A stretch of 19,899 nt of DNA from JAVBME01 sp031552765 (GTDB taxonomy: Bacteria > Bacillota > Negativicutes > Acidaminococcales > JAISLQ01): NCBI GenBank assembly GCA_031552765.1, contig JAVBME010000046.1, positions 1 to 19,899 of the forward strand. The letters run 5' to 3'. Positions 5,906-14,513 of the stretch are shown in pieces. Position 1 is the stretch's first letter, and every line of letters starts with the position of its first letter. Under the pieces are notes generated by a model that saw only the letters and a program-made list of their open reading frames with translations, made no database searches and was not told the DNA's origin. The translations under genes and the position numbers were made by a program.

Positions 5906-8584
5906 TCAAGTAGTCGAATATTTCACGCGTTGGAACGGTGTTTTGGCGTCTTTTATGGCGGCCTGGGCTGCGGACAGGCGGGCGATAGGAACGCGGAAGG
6001 GTGAACAACTGACAAAATCCAGGCCTATTTGATGGCAGAATTCCACCGAAGAGGGGTTGCCGCCATGTTCGCCGCAGATGCCGACCAGCAGGTTTTTTTT
6101 GCGTTGGCGGCCTTCTTCGACCGCTATTTGCATCAAGCGACCGACGCCTTTTCTGTCTATCTGGACAAAGGGGTTTTCCGGGAAGATTTTTTGTTCAAGA
6201 TAGGCAGGCAGGAACTTGCTCTCCGCGTCATCGCGGCTAAAGCCGAGAGTGGTTTGGGTAAGGTCGTTGGTACCGAAGCTGAAAAAGTCGGCGGCGTCGG
6301 CCAGTTCGCCGGCCAAGAGGGCGGCGCGCGGCAGCTCGATCATCGTACCGCTGGTATAGTGGAATTTGGCGCCGGTCTTATCCGCTGTTTCCTTGGCGAT
6401 GCGGTCGATGCGCGTCTTGAAAAAGGCCATTTCGTCACGGCTCAACGTAAGGGGTATTTCTACTTCCGGGTGAACGTCTATACCTTCTTTTGTGAGGCGG
6501 GCGGTAGCGTTAAAGATAGCGGTCATCTGCATCTCATATATTTCCGGATAGGTGAGGCCGAGGCGGCAGCCGCGGTGTCCAAGCATGGGGTTGGCTTCGT
6601 GCAGGCTTTTGACTTTAGCGAAGAGCTTTTCTTTTTCCGCCAGCAGGGCGGGGTTTTCTTTGGTTATCTTGAGAGTGGTTATTTCTACCAGCAACTCTTC
6701 CGCGCTGGGCAAAAACTCGTGCAACGGCGGGTCAAGGAGGCGTATGCATACAGGGTAGCCCTGCATGGCTTTGAGTATACCGTAGAAGTCGGCTTCCTGC
6801 ATGGGCAGCAGTTTTTGCAAGGCGGCCTCTCGGCTGGCTGTATCTTCAGCCATGATCATTTCCTGGACAAACGGCAGGCGGTCGGCGGCCATGAACATAT
6901 GCTCGGTGCGGGTGAGGCCGATGCCCTCGGCGCCAAGCTCACGCGCTTTAGCGGCGTCTTCGGCGGTGTCGGCGTTGGCGCGTACGCCAAGGTGTTTTAT
7001 TTCATCCGCCCAGTTCAAAATGGCGGAAAATTCTTCGGATATGGTCGGCTCGATGAGCGGTATCTCTCCTTTGATGACCCGCCCGGTCGCGCCGTCGATA
7101 GAAAGGAAGTCTCCTTCTTTAAAAACAGCGCTTTCGATTGTCAGGGTTTTTTCAGCAAAATTAATGCGCGCCGCCTCGCAGCCACTGACACAGGGTTTGC
7201 CCATGCCGCGCGCCACTACAGCGGCGTGGCTGGTCATGCCGCCGCGGCTGGTGAGTACGCCCTGGGCTTCTATGATGCCGTGTATGTCATCCGGAGTGGT
7301 TTCGTTTCTTACTAAGAGGACTTTATGTCCTTGTTTACCAAGTTCGGCGGCTTCGTCGGCGGTAAAGACTATTTGCCCGGTAGCTGCGCCAGGGGAGGCG
7401 GGCAGGCCTTTAGCCAGCACATGGAGCTTGGCGGCGGGGTCTATCTGCCGGTGCAGTAGTTGTTCTATCTGTGCCGGGTCTAGGCGTTCGATAGCTTCTT
7501 TTTTGCTCAACATGCCTTCGGCGACAAAGTCGTAGGCAGCTTTGACTGCGGCCTGGGCGGTGCGCTTACCGTTCCTGGTCTGGAGCATGTAGAGGCGGCC
7601 GCGTTCTATGGTAAATTCCATGTCCTGCATATCTTTATAGTGGTTCTCAAGAGTACTGACGATGCGGGCAAAATCCTCGTATACTGCCGGCATATCCTCT
7701 TTGAGGCGGTCGATGGTTTGCGGCGTGCGTATACCGGCGACTACATCTTCGCCCTGAGCGTTGATAAGGTATTCGCCGTAAAGGTCTTTCTCGCCAGTGG
7801 ACGGGCTACGGCTGAACGCGACGCCGGTGCCGGAGTCGTCGCCCATATTGCCAAAGACCATGATTTGGACATTGACGGCTGTACCAAGATGATGGTCGAT
7901 TTTATTTAGGTTGCGGTAAACGATGGCCCGGTCGTTGTTCCAGGAACGAAATACCGCTTGTATGGCCATAAATAACTGTTCGACCGGATCTTCTGGAAAG
8001 TCGCGGCCGCATTCGGCTTTGACCAGCGCTTTATATTTGACGATAAGGTTTTTCCAGTCTTCGGCGCCCATATCCTGGTCAAATTTTACATTTTTTTCAT
8101 GTTTGGCCGCTTCCAGGAGTTCTTCAAATTTTGCTTTAGGTATTTCTAAAACCACATCGGAAAACATCTGTATGAAACGGCGGTAAGAATCATAGGCAAA
8201 ACGCGGATTGGCGGTAGTGGCGGCCAATCCTTCTACCGTAAGGGAATTTAGCCCTAGGTTGAGTATGGTGTCCATCATGCCGGGCATGGAGAACATAGCG
8301 CCGGAACGGACAGAAACGAGAAGGGGGTCGCTTTTGTCGTTGAATTTTTTTCCTGCCATCTGTTCGACTGTGGCAAGGTTTTTGTGTACTTCTTCGTCCA
8401 GACCGACCGGCAGTTGCTGGTTTTGTTCATAATATTCGTTGCAAGCTTCTGTGGTAATGGTAAAACCAGGCGGAACAGGCAGGCCCAGGTTGACCATTTC
8501 CGCCAAATTGGCGCCCTTGCCGCCCAAAAGGGCTTTCATACCGGCGTTGCCTTCTTTGAACATATAAACATATTTTTTGTCCAC
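5906..8584 (-). CDS. ppdK: Pyruvate, phosphate dikinase
   Basis: An 892-residue protein of usual PPDK length. The N-terminal ATP-grasp nucleotide-binding domain includes GGKGANLAEM (21-30) and SVRSGAMFSMPGM (91-103). The central phosphohistidine domain has GGMTSHAAVVARG (448-460) with catalytic His453 and the neighbouring Thr451 that is the regulatory site in this family. The C-terminal PEP/pyruvate TIM barrel ends with FGTNDLTQTT and GICGEHGG, with active-site Cys near 837. It interconverts ATP, Pi and pyruvate with AMP, PPi and PEP in the cytoplasm, serving glycolysis or gluconeogenesis in anaerobes. The start is GTG at 8584, with AAGGGATGG upstream; no in-frame ATG fits better. It diverges from a sigma-54 activator and converges on lplT. 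Confidence 0.96.
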   Translation of the reverse strand: MDKKYVYMFKEGNAGMKALLGGKGANLAEMVNLGLPVPPGFTITTEACNEYYEQNQQLPVGLDEEVHKNLATVEQMAGKKFNDKSDPLLVSVRSGAMFSMPGMMDTILNLGLNSLTVEGLAATTANPRFAYDSYRRFIQMFSDVVLEIPKAKFEELLEAAKHEKNVKFDQDMGAEDWKNLIVKYKALVKAECGRDFPEDPVEQLFMAIQAVFRSWNNDRAIVYRNLNKIDHHLGTAVNVQIMVFGNMGDDSGTGVAFSRSPSTGEKDLYGEYLINAQGEDVVAGIRTPQTIDRLKEDMPAVYEDFARIVSTLENHYKDMQDMEFTIERGRLYMLQTRNGKRTAQAAVKAAYDFVAEGMLSKKEAIERLDPAQIEQLLHRQIDPAAKLHVLAKGLPASPGAATGQIVFTADEAAELGKQGHKVLLVRNETTPDDIHGIIEAQGVLTSRGGMTSHAAVVARGMGKPCVSGCEAARINFAEKTLTIESAVFKEGDFLSIDGATGRVIKGEIPLIEPTISEEFSAILNWADEIKHLGVRANADTAEDAAKARELGAEGIGLTRTEHMFMAADRLPFVQEMIMAEDTASREAALQKLLPMQEADFYGILKAMQGYPVCIRLLDPPLHEFLPSAEELLVEITTLKITKENPALLAEKEKLFAKVKSLHEANPMLGHRGCRLGLTYPEIYEMQMTAIFNATARLTKEGIDVHPEVEIPLTLSRDEMAFFKTRIDRIAKETADKTGAKFHYTSGTMIELPRAALLAGELADAADFFSFGTNDLTQTTLGFSRDDAESKFLPAYLEQKIFPENPFVQIDRKGVGRLMQIAVEEGRQRKKNLLVGICGEHGGNPSSVEFCHQIGLDFVSCSPFRVPIARLSAAQAAIKDAKTPFQRVKYSTT

Positions 8585-8626
8585 AAAACCATCCCTTCCA
8601 TGTTGGCGTGTTAAGTTGTTAGAAGT

Positions 8627-8657
8627 ATTATATTAATAATTTCTACATAAAATTCAA
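8627..8657 (-). promoter_or_regulatory. Possible ppdK promoter
   Basis: On the minus strand TATAAT (8627-8632) is preceded by TTGAAT (8652-8657) with a long 19-base spacer. CTACATA (8643-8649) and TATGTAG (8672-8678) form a dyad around and upstream of it that could bind a regulator. I found no convincing GG-N10-GC sigma-54 promoter in this gap. Confidence 0.35.
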
Positions 8658-8747
8658 AAATCCCCCTTAACTATGTAGTATATCGGCAAAGAATTTTTGG
8701 GCGTCAGTCAATTTGCAAAACTAATTCAATGTAAGGAATAATTGTTG

Positions 8748-8756
8748 TGTTATAAT
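8748..8756 (+). promoter_or_regulatory. Extended -10 promoter of the sigma-54 activator gene
   Basis: TGTTATAAT fits an extended -10 element (TGn then TATAAT). No good -35 box is seen 17 bases upstream, as is usual for this promoter type. The start point would be about 25 bases before the TTG start codon. Confidence 0.5.
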
Positions 8757-8787
8757 CTAGACAGGTGTTTTGGCTGGAGGTGCGAAG

Positions 8788-10353
8788 TTGAAACGTAGCG
8801 AATACCAGAAATTATTTGTAGAAATAGCCAGGATGACGGACGGATTGGCGGTCATCTGTAATGATAAAGGGGAAATAATCGTAACGGCCGAAGGGGTGAA
8901 AATGGCTGCGCTGCCGGCGCCGGCCATGGCCTGCTTGCTGGATGTCTTAGCGTCAGGCGAGCCTGTAGGCGTCAGAATAGACGAAGGCGTAAGGATAGCG
9001 GCTTTTCACCTGGCAGCGAATAAATGGTTGCTGCTCGACAACAGCAAGGCATTTTTGCGCGCAAAAATGCAAAAAAAAGCGATCATTGATGCACTGCCTT
9101 TTATCGCCCAGATCGCTGGCGGCGACGCTACGTTGTTTAACCGAGAGGGTATCCGGGAAAACGCTTTTTTCCCGGATGGGAGCGAAAATGTGGCGGCCAT
9201 CGGTGAATATCAGGAATTGTACAGCAAAACGCTCAAAGAAATGCGCCCCAGTATTGGTCCGGCTTTTTTTGCCGCCGGCGCCAGCGCGGTCAGGGTGCCG
9301 ATAACCGACGAATATGGCCTGGCTTTTAACAATAAACAGAGCAACCAGCGTCAGCAAAGGCTGCTGGCTGAGACCAGGCGCCATCAATATGCCCGCTATC
9401 ACATGGAAGATATTATCGGCATAAGTGCGGCGATAAACAGGGCCAAAAGCGTTGCCAAAAGCGCCGCCCGCACCAATTCTACGGTGCTGCTGACCGGTGA
9501 GACTGGTACCGGAAAGGAGTTGTTCGCGCAGGCTATCCATAATGCCAGCGACCGTTCCGCTCAGCCGTTTGTGGCAATAAATTGCGGCGCCATACCGGAA
9601 AACCTTGTGGAGAGCATACTGTTTGGCTATGCCGAAGGCGCTTTTACCGGAGCGAAAAAGAGCGGCAATATTGGCGCTTTCGAACAGGCTAACGGCGGGA
9701 CGCTCTTTCTCGATGAGATAAGCGAGATGCCGTTTGATTTGCAGGTAAGGTTGTTGAGAGCTATCCAGGAAAGGGAAATAACAAGGGTGGGCGAGAGCAG
9801 TCCGGTGAAGATAGATGTACGCATCATAGCCGCGACCAACCGGGACATGAAAGTACTGGTAGAGGAAGGTTCCTTCCGGCCGGATTTGTATTTCAGGCTA
9901 AATGTGCTCACTGTCGACATACCGTCATTGCGCGAGCGGACAGATGACGTTGTGCCGCTGTTTGATTATTTTTTGCATAAATTTGCCCAGGTCATGAGCA
10001 AATCAGGCTTTTACCTTGAAATATCGCCGCAAGTGCTGGACGTGTTGAAAAAATACGAATGGCCCGGCAATGTTCGCGAACTGCAAAATTGTGCGGAACA
10101 TGCGGTGAATATGCTGGAGACCGGGGACAATACCATAGATTTGCGGCACTTGCCGTACTATATCGTCCATGATGAAGAAAATAAGGAACATAGGAGCTAT
10201 TCAGGGTACGAAGAATATATGTACCAGCGCGAGCACGAATTTTTGCTCAAAGCGCATAAAGAATGCGCCGGCAATAAGAGCAGGATGGCCAAGCAATTGG
10301 GGGTAAACCGGACCACTTTGTTCAGGATGCTGAAAAAACATAATTTGGGATGA
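8788..10353 (+). CDS. Sigma-54-dependent transcriptional activator (AAA+ / Fis-type HTH)
   Basis: A 521-residue protein counted from TTG 8788. An N-terminal region of about 195 residues may be a PAS-like sensor (RMTDGLAVICNDKGEIIVT) but is not confidently assigned. The AAA+ domain follows with Walker A GETGTGKE (237-244), GAFTGA (284-289), which contacts sigma-54, and Walker B GGTLFLDE (303-310). The C terminus has a Fis-type HTH (NKSRMAKQLGVNRTTLFRML). There is no response-regulator receiver domain, so it probably senses a ligand directly. TTG 8788 is preferred because GGAGG (8776-8780) lies 7 bases before it; TTG 8770 would put that site inside the gene. It is divergent from ppdK and may regulate it, but no sigma-54 promoter is evident nearby, so the target is open. 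Confidence 0.9.
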   Translation: MKRSEYQKLFVEIARMTDGLAVICNDKGEIIVTAEGVKMAALPAPAMACLLDVLASGEPVGVRIDEGVRIAAFHLAANKWLLLDNSKAFLRAKMQKKAIIDALPFIAQIAGGDATLFNREGIRENAFFPDGSENVAAIGEYQELYSKTLKEMRPSIGPAFFAAGASAVRVPITDEYGLAFNNKQSNQRQQRLLAETRRHQYARYHMEDIIGISAAINRAKSVAKSAARTNSTVLLTGETGTGKELFAQAIHNASDRSAQPFVAINCGAIPENLVESILFGYAEGAFTGAKKSGNIGAFEQANGGTLFLDEISEMPFDLQVRLLRAIQEREITRVGESSPVKIDVRIIAATNRDMKVLVEEGSFRPDLYFRLNVLTVDIPSLRERTDDVVPLFDYFLHKFAQVMSKSGFYLEISPQVLDVLKKYEWPGNVRELQNCAEHAVNMLETGDNTIDLRHLPYYIVHDEENKEHRSYSGYEEYMYQREHEFLLKAHKECAGNKSRMAKQLGVNRTTLFRMLKKHNLG

Positions 10354-10370
10354 TATAGTTAAACAAAAAA

Positions 10371-10388
10371 ACCCCGCTTATGCGGGGT
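10371..10388 (-). terminator. Terminator of the SpeD-like gene
   Basis: ACCCCGC and GCGGGGT form a 7-bp stem with a 4-base loop. Read on the minus strand it is followed by a run of seven T. Its upstream arm touches the stop codon of the SpeD-like gene. On the plus strand, after the sigma-54 activator, there is no T-tract, so it mainly serves the minus strand. Confidence 0.75.
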
Positions 10389-10870
10389 CAGTCTGGAAAT
10401 CCGCCCCTGTTTTCCTGGTGGCGGTTGACGATGATTTTCCATACTTTGGCGCTGGTATTGCGTACGCGGCGCCATGTTTTGATGTTTTTGTTTATGGTCG
10501 GTTTCATGTCGCTTAAGGAGCCGAAGTCGCCTCTTCTGAGGTAGGTTATTTTAGTTTTTTCCGAACGCAGGCCTTGTTTTATTTTTATGGCTATCTTATC
10601 GAGCACCGCATTATCAAGGCTGGAGAAGATATCTACCGCGGCAAAGCCCTTATCTGGCATGATATGGGCTATTATATGGCCATTCTCAAAAAAAGCGACC
10701 AGGGAAAAGTCTTTATTTTCTTCAAGTTTTTGCCTGTGCATTGATTGGACGTTCAAAGAGTTGCCTGCTAATGTTTCGGTGATGAATGCTTGCATAAGGT
10801 CTTGATCGCTGATGATATCGTAGTTACAGTTGTAAAGATCGAGTACTATATGTTTTCCTGCCGGCGACAT
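10388..10870 (-). CDS. SpeD-like protein lacking the pyruvoyl serine
   Basis: A 160-residue protein whose first 100 or so residues resemble bacterial S-adenosylmethionine decarboxylase: GKHIVLDLYNC (5-15) and HIMPDKGFAAVDIF (69-82). In true SpeD the block reads ESH, where Ser is cleaved to form the pyruvoyl cofactor, and the later FTCG carries a catalytic Cys. Here these are ENGH (62-65) and FSSL (82-85), so both residues are gone while His69 remains. A basic tail of about 50 residues (RRGDF, then KTWRRVR) is extra. It therefore should not self-process or decarboxylate by the known route; it may bind a ligand or regulate. It has a consensus promoter, its own terminator and GGAGG before the ATG, so it appears expressed and not decayed. 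The family call is fair; the function is unknown. Confidence 0.75.
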   Translation of the reverse strand: MSPAGKHIVLDLYNCNYDIISDQDLMQAFITETLAGNSLNVQSMHRQKLEENKDFSLVAFFENGHIIAHIMPDKGFAAVDIFSSLDNAVLDKIAIKIKQGLRSEKTKITYLRRGDFGSLSDMKPTINKNIKTWRRVRNTSAKVWKIIVNRHQENRGGFPD

Positions 10871-10927
10871 TGTAGTATTTACCTCCAGATAGTTAAGGAT
10901 TTACTATGCTTGATTGTTCAAGAATAC

Positions 10928-10956
10928 ATTATATTAGATAAAAGAAAGCTTGTCAA
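10928..10956 (-). promoter_or_regulatory. Consensus promoter of the SpeD-like gene
   Basis: On the minus strand TTGACA (10951-10956) and TATAAT (10928-10933) are exact consensus boxes with a 17-base spacer. The start point would lie near 10921, giving a leader of about 50 bases. Confidence 0.8.
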
Positions 10957-10987
10957 AAAGCGGCGCTTTTTATGAAAGAGGTATTTT

Positions 10988-13147
10988 ATGCCCGGACGGT
11001 TGACGGGAGTTGTGGAAACTGTAATATTCCAGAGCGTGGACGGCGCTTTTTGCGTATTCCGCCTATCTACGCCTGATAACGGTATGGTCTCGGTGGTTAT
11101 GAATACTATGGCGCCTTTGTTGGGCGAAGTGGTGGAACTTGCGGGGCAATGGGTGGAGCATGCCAAGTTCGGCCGCCAGTTCAAAGCGGTTTCTTATAGC
11201 AGCAAAGTGGCGTCTTCCCGGCAGGGGATAGAGCGTTTTTTAGGCTCCGGCGCGGTCAAGGGCGTCGGGCAGGCCATGGCGGCCAGGATAGTGTCTCATT
11301 TTGGCGAAGATACGCTGCATGTACTTGCTGAATCGCCACAGCGGCTTGTCGAGATAAGCGGGATAGGCAATAAAAAAGCTGCCGCTATTGCCGCTTCCTA
11401 CGCTGAATTAGCTGAGATGCGCGAACTGATGCTGTTTTTAGAAGGGCATGGCATAAGCGCCAATTATGCGCCAAAATTGCAAACAGCTTATGGCGCGGCG
11501 GCTATTGACAGGATAAAGGGCAACCCCTACCGGCTGGCTTACGAGGTGGACGGGATAGGTTTTCGTACTGCCGACCGTATTGCGCGGTCGATGGGTTTTG
11601 AGCATGCTGCCGCGGAACGGCTGGAGGCCGGCGTTGATTTTGCTCTTATGCAAATAGGACAGGCCGGCCATGTTTGCGTGCCGCAGGATGTGCTGGAAAA
11701 AGAAACGGCCAGGCTGCTGGAGGTCGACATAGAAGAGACCGCCGCAGTGCTTAAAAGGATGCTGGAGGCTGATATGCTGCGGGCGGAAGAATACCGCGGG
11801 CAATGCCTTATTTATCCCGAATACCTGTACGCTGCGGAGGTAGACGTAGCTGAGCGGCTTTTGCATCTGAAAGAACGGGCGAGAAAGATCCTCGCGGCCG
11901 ATACCCAGGCAATTTTGGCGCGCTGGGAAGAACACGCCAATATAAGACTGGCAAAAGTACAAAGAGAAGCCATAGACTGGGTTCTGGCACACGGTGTTCT
12001 GGTGGTGACAGGCGGGCCGGGTACGGGAAAAACGACTTTGATCAAAGGGATAATTTCCGTTCTGGAGGCTGCCGGCTGCCGTATACTTTTGTCAGCGCCT
12101 ACGGGAAGGGCGGCGCGGCGGCTGGCCGAGTCGGCGGGACGTCCCGCCATGACCGTGCATAAGATGCTAGAATATGTCCCGGGGCAGGGGATGTTTTCTT
12201 TCGGGCGCAATGAGGACAGTCCGCTCGATGCCGAGGCGGTCATCGTCGATGAGGCCTCCATGCTCGACATCACGCTGGCCGACCATTTGCTCAAGGCGGT
12301 GCCTGCCGGCTGCCGGCTGGTATTTGTGGGCGACGTGGACCAGCTTCCCGCCGTGGGACCGGGGAATGTATTGCAAGATATAATTCGCTCGGAGCAGCTT
12401 CCGGTCGTGCGGCTAAACGAGATATTCCGGCAAGCCCGGGAGAGCAGCATAGTGCTCAATGCGCATGCGATAAACCGGGGACGGTTTCCGGTTATAGATG
12501 AAGGCGGCGAATTTGACTTTAATGAATGCGCCGACGAGCAGGCCATAGCGGAAAGGGTAGTGGGGCTTTCCGAGGATATGCTGTCTGGACGCGACTGGCA
12601 GCGGGTGCAGGTATTATCGCCCATGCACAAAAATGCCGCCGGCGTGCAAAACCTAAACAAGCTGCTGCAAGGACGGCTGAACCCGCCAAGTGAAGGCAAA
12701 CAGGAACTATTGTCTTTGCACCAGATATTGCGTGAAGGCGATAAGGTGATGCAAGTGCGCAATAATTACGATAAAGAAGTGTTCAATGGCGATATCGGCT
12801 GGGTGGACAGTATTGAAGGACGGACGCTTAAGGCCTATTTCCCCGATGTAAACAACGGGCAACTAGTGAAATACGAACAAGGCGAGCTTGACGAATTGCA
12901 ACTGGCATACGCCATGAGCGTGCATAAAGCCCAGGGCAGCGAATACCCTGTAGTTATACTGGCGCTGTCGCGTTCGCATTATATGCTTTTACAAAGGAAT
13001 CTTTTATATACGGCGGTCACCAGGGCTAAAGAACGGGTGGTCATTGTGGGGCAAAAAGCCGCTTTGCAGACGGCGGTGTTAAATGACCGCACGCGGCGGC
13101 GGTACTCACTGCTGGCGGAACGTTTGCAGGAAGAAATATTATCTTGA
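10988..13147 (+). CDS. recD2: RecD2 family 5'-3' DNA helicase
   Basis: A 719-residue superfamily 1B helicase of the RecD2 type, which acts without RecBC. The N-terminal part has an OB-like region and helix-hairpin-helix elements (SGIGNKKAAAIA, about 124-135; VDGIGFRTADRIA, 187-199). The motor has Walker A GGPGTGKT (342-349), Walker B VIVDEAS (418-424), GDVDQLPAVGPG (448-459), a MSVHKAQGSEYP block (643-654) and TAVTRAKERV (675-684). RecD2 unwinds DNA with 5'-3' polarity and is linked to repair and replication fork progress. The ATG has GAAAGAGG seven bases upstream. It is followed 16 bases later by comF, with which it is probably co-transcribed. Confidence 0.95.
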   Translation: MPGRLTGVVETVIFQSVDGAFCVFRLSTPDNGMVSVVMNTMAPLLGEVVELAGQWVEHAKFGRQFKAVSYSSKVASSRQGIERFLGSGAVKGVGQAMAARIVSHFGEDTLHVLAESPQRLVEISGIGNKKAAAIAASYAELAEMRELMLFLEGHGISANYAPKLQTAYGAAAIDRIKGNPYRLAYEVDGIGFRTADRIARSMGFEHAAAERLEAGVDFALMQIGQAGHVCVPQDVLEKETARLLEVDIEETAAVLKRMLEADMLRAEEYRGQCLIYPEYLYAAEVDVAERLLHLKERARKILAADTQAILARWEEHANIRLAKVQREAIDWVLAHGVLVVTGGPGTGKTTLIKGIISVLEAAGCRILLSAPTGRAARRLAESAGRPAMTVHKMLEYVPGQGMFSFGRNEDSPLDAEAVIVDEASMLDITLADHLLKAVPAGCRLVFVGDVDQLPAVGPGNVLQDIIRSEQLPVVRLNEIFRQARESSIVLNAHAINRGRFPVIDEGGEFDFNECADEQAIAERVVGLSEDMLSGRDWQRVQVLSPMHKNAAGVQNLNKLLQGRLNPPSEGKQELLSLHQILREGDKVMQVRNNYDKEVFNGDIGWVDSIEGRTLKAYFPDVNNGQLVKYEQGELDELQLAYAMSVHKAQGSEYPVVILALSRSHYMLLQRNLLYTAVTRAKERVVIVGQKAALQTAVLNDRTRRRYSLLAERLQEEILS

Positions 13148-13163
13148 TTTCAGGGAGTGCACT

Positions 13164-13859
13164 ATGTTATTTAAATTGCTTTTAGATATAATGGACTTTT
13201 TCTACCCGCCCGCCTGTCCCAGTTGCGGCAAGCCGTGCGAAGAGAGCAACAAACTGTGCGACAGTTGCCGGGGGACGGTTTCTTTTATAAGGATATATGA
13301 CGCCAAGGCGATGGGCTGGCCCAATCTTGACGCGGCGATGGCTTTGGCCCATTACCGCGGCGGTATGCAGGAAGTTTTGCACAAGCTTAAGTTTTCCGGG
13401 CGGCTGGCGCTTTTGCATGTTTTGACAGACGAATTGTCCGTTATTTGGAAAAGCGGCGGCAAAAATAACCTGACCGGGCTCTTAGGCGAAGTATCCGAGC
13501 ATGATGTGGCGGTAGTGCCGGTGCCGACAGATGAAGAGCGGCGTGAAGAAAGGGGCTTTGATCTGCCGCGCGATGTCTTTTTTGACTGGAGCCAGGACAA
13601 CCGTTTTGACTGGCATCCCTGCCTGGTGCGGGTGCGTAAGACCGAGCCGCAATACGCGCTAAAAGCCGCCGAGCGCAGGAGCAATATGCATAATGCTGTT
13701 GAAGCAAAATACCTGCCGGCGCAAAAGGTGATAGTAATAGTCGACGATGTGCTCACGACCGGGGCGACTTTGGACGAATGCGCGCGGGCTTTGCGGGCGG
13801 CGGGCGGCGAAGACCGGCTGATCATAGGGCTTGTCCTGGCCAGCGACAGCGTGAAGTGA
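13164..13859 (+). CDS. comFC: ComF family phosphoribosyltransferase-like protein
   Basis: A 231-residue protein of normal ComFC length. The N terminus carries a zinc-ribbon with CPSC (18-21) and CDSC (32-35), followed by a type I phosphoribosyltransferase fold with the PRPP-binding block VIVIVDDVLTTGATLDECA near residues 191-209. ComFC is needed for DNA uptake in competent bacteria; outside competent species its role is less clear. The start at ATG 13164 follows AGGGAG (13152-13157), and an in-frame extension into recD2 was rejected for lack of a ribosome site. ComF next to flgM is the Bacillus arrangement, although here an HD-GYP-type gene intervenes on the other strand. Confidence 0.92.
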   Translation: MLFKLLLDIMDFFYPPACPSCGKPCEESNKLCDSCRGTVSFIRIYDAKAMGWPNLDAAMALAHYRGGMQEVLHKLKFSGRLALLHVLTDELSVIWKSGGKNNLTGLLGEVSEHDVAVVPVPTDEERREERGFDLPRDVFFDWSQDNRFDWHPCLVRVRKTEPQYALKAAERRSNMHNAVEAKYLPAQKVIVIVDDVLTTGATLDECARALRAAGGEDRLIIGLVLASDSVK

Positions 13860-13877
13860 AAATAGGTTAAACATAGC

Positions 13878-13900
13878 AAAACCCGCCGGCGGCGGGTTTT
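13878..13900. terminator. Bidirectional terminator between comF and the HD-GYP-type gene
   Basis: AAAACCCGCC and GGCGGGTTTT form a perfect 10-bp stem with a 3-base loop. The outer A/T pairs give a short T-tract on either strand, so it can serve both convergent genes. Confidence 0.8.
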
Positions 13901-13910
13901 AGCACAGTAT

Positions 13911-14513
13911 TTATTTTGCTCCTAAAGCGTTGCAAAATGCCTTTACTACTTCCGGGTCGAAAGCGGAACCGGACAGGCCGGTTATTTCCGCCAGTGCGGT
14001 CTTGGTATTTTTTTGCCAGCTCCTGGTGGCGGGGTTGGCGTAGCTGTCATAGTAGTTAGCTACACTTATTATCCTCGCGCCAAGGGGGATGTTGACCCCC
14101 TTAAGCCTTTTGGGAAAACCTTTGCCATCCCAGCGCTCATGGTGATAGCGGATGTATGGTATGATGTTTTGAAATTCAGGCATGTTCTCGAGCATGCTGG
14201 CGCCGGCGTTACAGTGGTTCTTGTAAACGCTAAGCTCCCTTGTCGACAGATAAGGAAGTTTATCAAGGACAGGGTTGGGAACGGCCAGTTTGCCTATATC
14301 GTGCAAAAGGGCGGCGGTTTTTATGCGTGCTATCTCATCGCCGGGCAGGTGCATTTTCGCCGCGGTGCTGACGGCATAATTTGCGACCTGCTGGCTGTGT
14401 ACATATATGGCCTGATTTTTCTTTTTTAAAAGCTTGAGGAACAGCGCGGCTATTTCGCTGGCGGCTCCGTCTACATCAAGCGCCAGTACCTGGTCTACTA
14501 ATATGTTTACCAC
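13911..14513 (-). CDS. HD-GYP-type phosphohydrolase domain protein
   Basis: A 200-residue protein made almost entirely of one HD domain. It shows VHSQQVANYA (38-47), LLHDIGKL (69-76, His71 and Asp72), YHHERWDGKGFP (123-134) and IPLGARIISVANYYDSY (142-158). This is the layout of HD-GYP c-di-GMP phosphodiesterases, but the GYP signature reads GFP. There is no sensor or receiver domain, only about 30 N-terminal residues. I start at GTG 14513 because GGAAGGG lies 9 bases upstream; a longer frame from 14645 would add 44 poorly conserved residues with no ribosome site. Its place beside the flagellar operon suggests a role in motility control through c-di-GMP, which is an inference. It could instead be a generic HD phosphohydrolase. 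Confidence 0.8.
   Translation of the reverse strand: MVNILVDQVLALDVDGAASEIAALFLKLLKKKNQAIYVHSQQVANYAVSTAAKMHLPGDEIARIKTAALLHDIGKLAVPNPVLDKLPYLSTRELSVYKNHCNAGASMLENMPEFQNIIPYIRYHHERWDGKGFPKRLKGVNIPLGARIISVANYYDSYANPATRSWQKNTKTALAEITGLSGSAFDPEVVKAFCNALGAK

Noticed and set aside
6029..7315. A 428-codon plus-strand ORF opposite ppdK
   Set aside because: It lies wholly antisense to a well-conserved PPDK and shows no recognisable domain; long open antisense frames are common opposite GC-rich conserved genes.
8585..8787. A sigma-54 promoter for ppdK
   Set aside because: I found no GG-N10-GC arrangement with a good match to TGGCAC-N5-TTGCA on the minus strand.
11812..12762. A 316-codon minus-strand ORF opposite recD2
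   Set aside because: It is Ser-rich low-information translation antisense to conserved helicase motifs and has no ribosome site.
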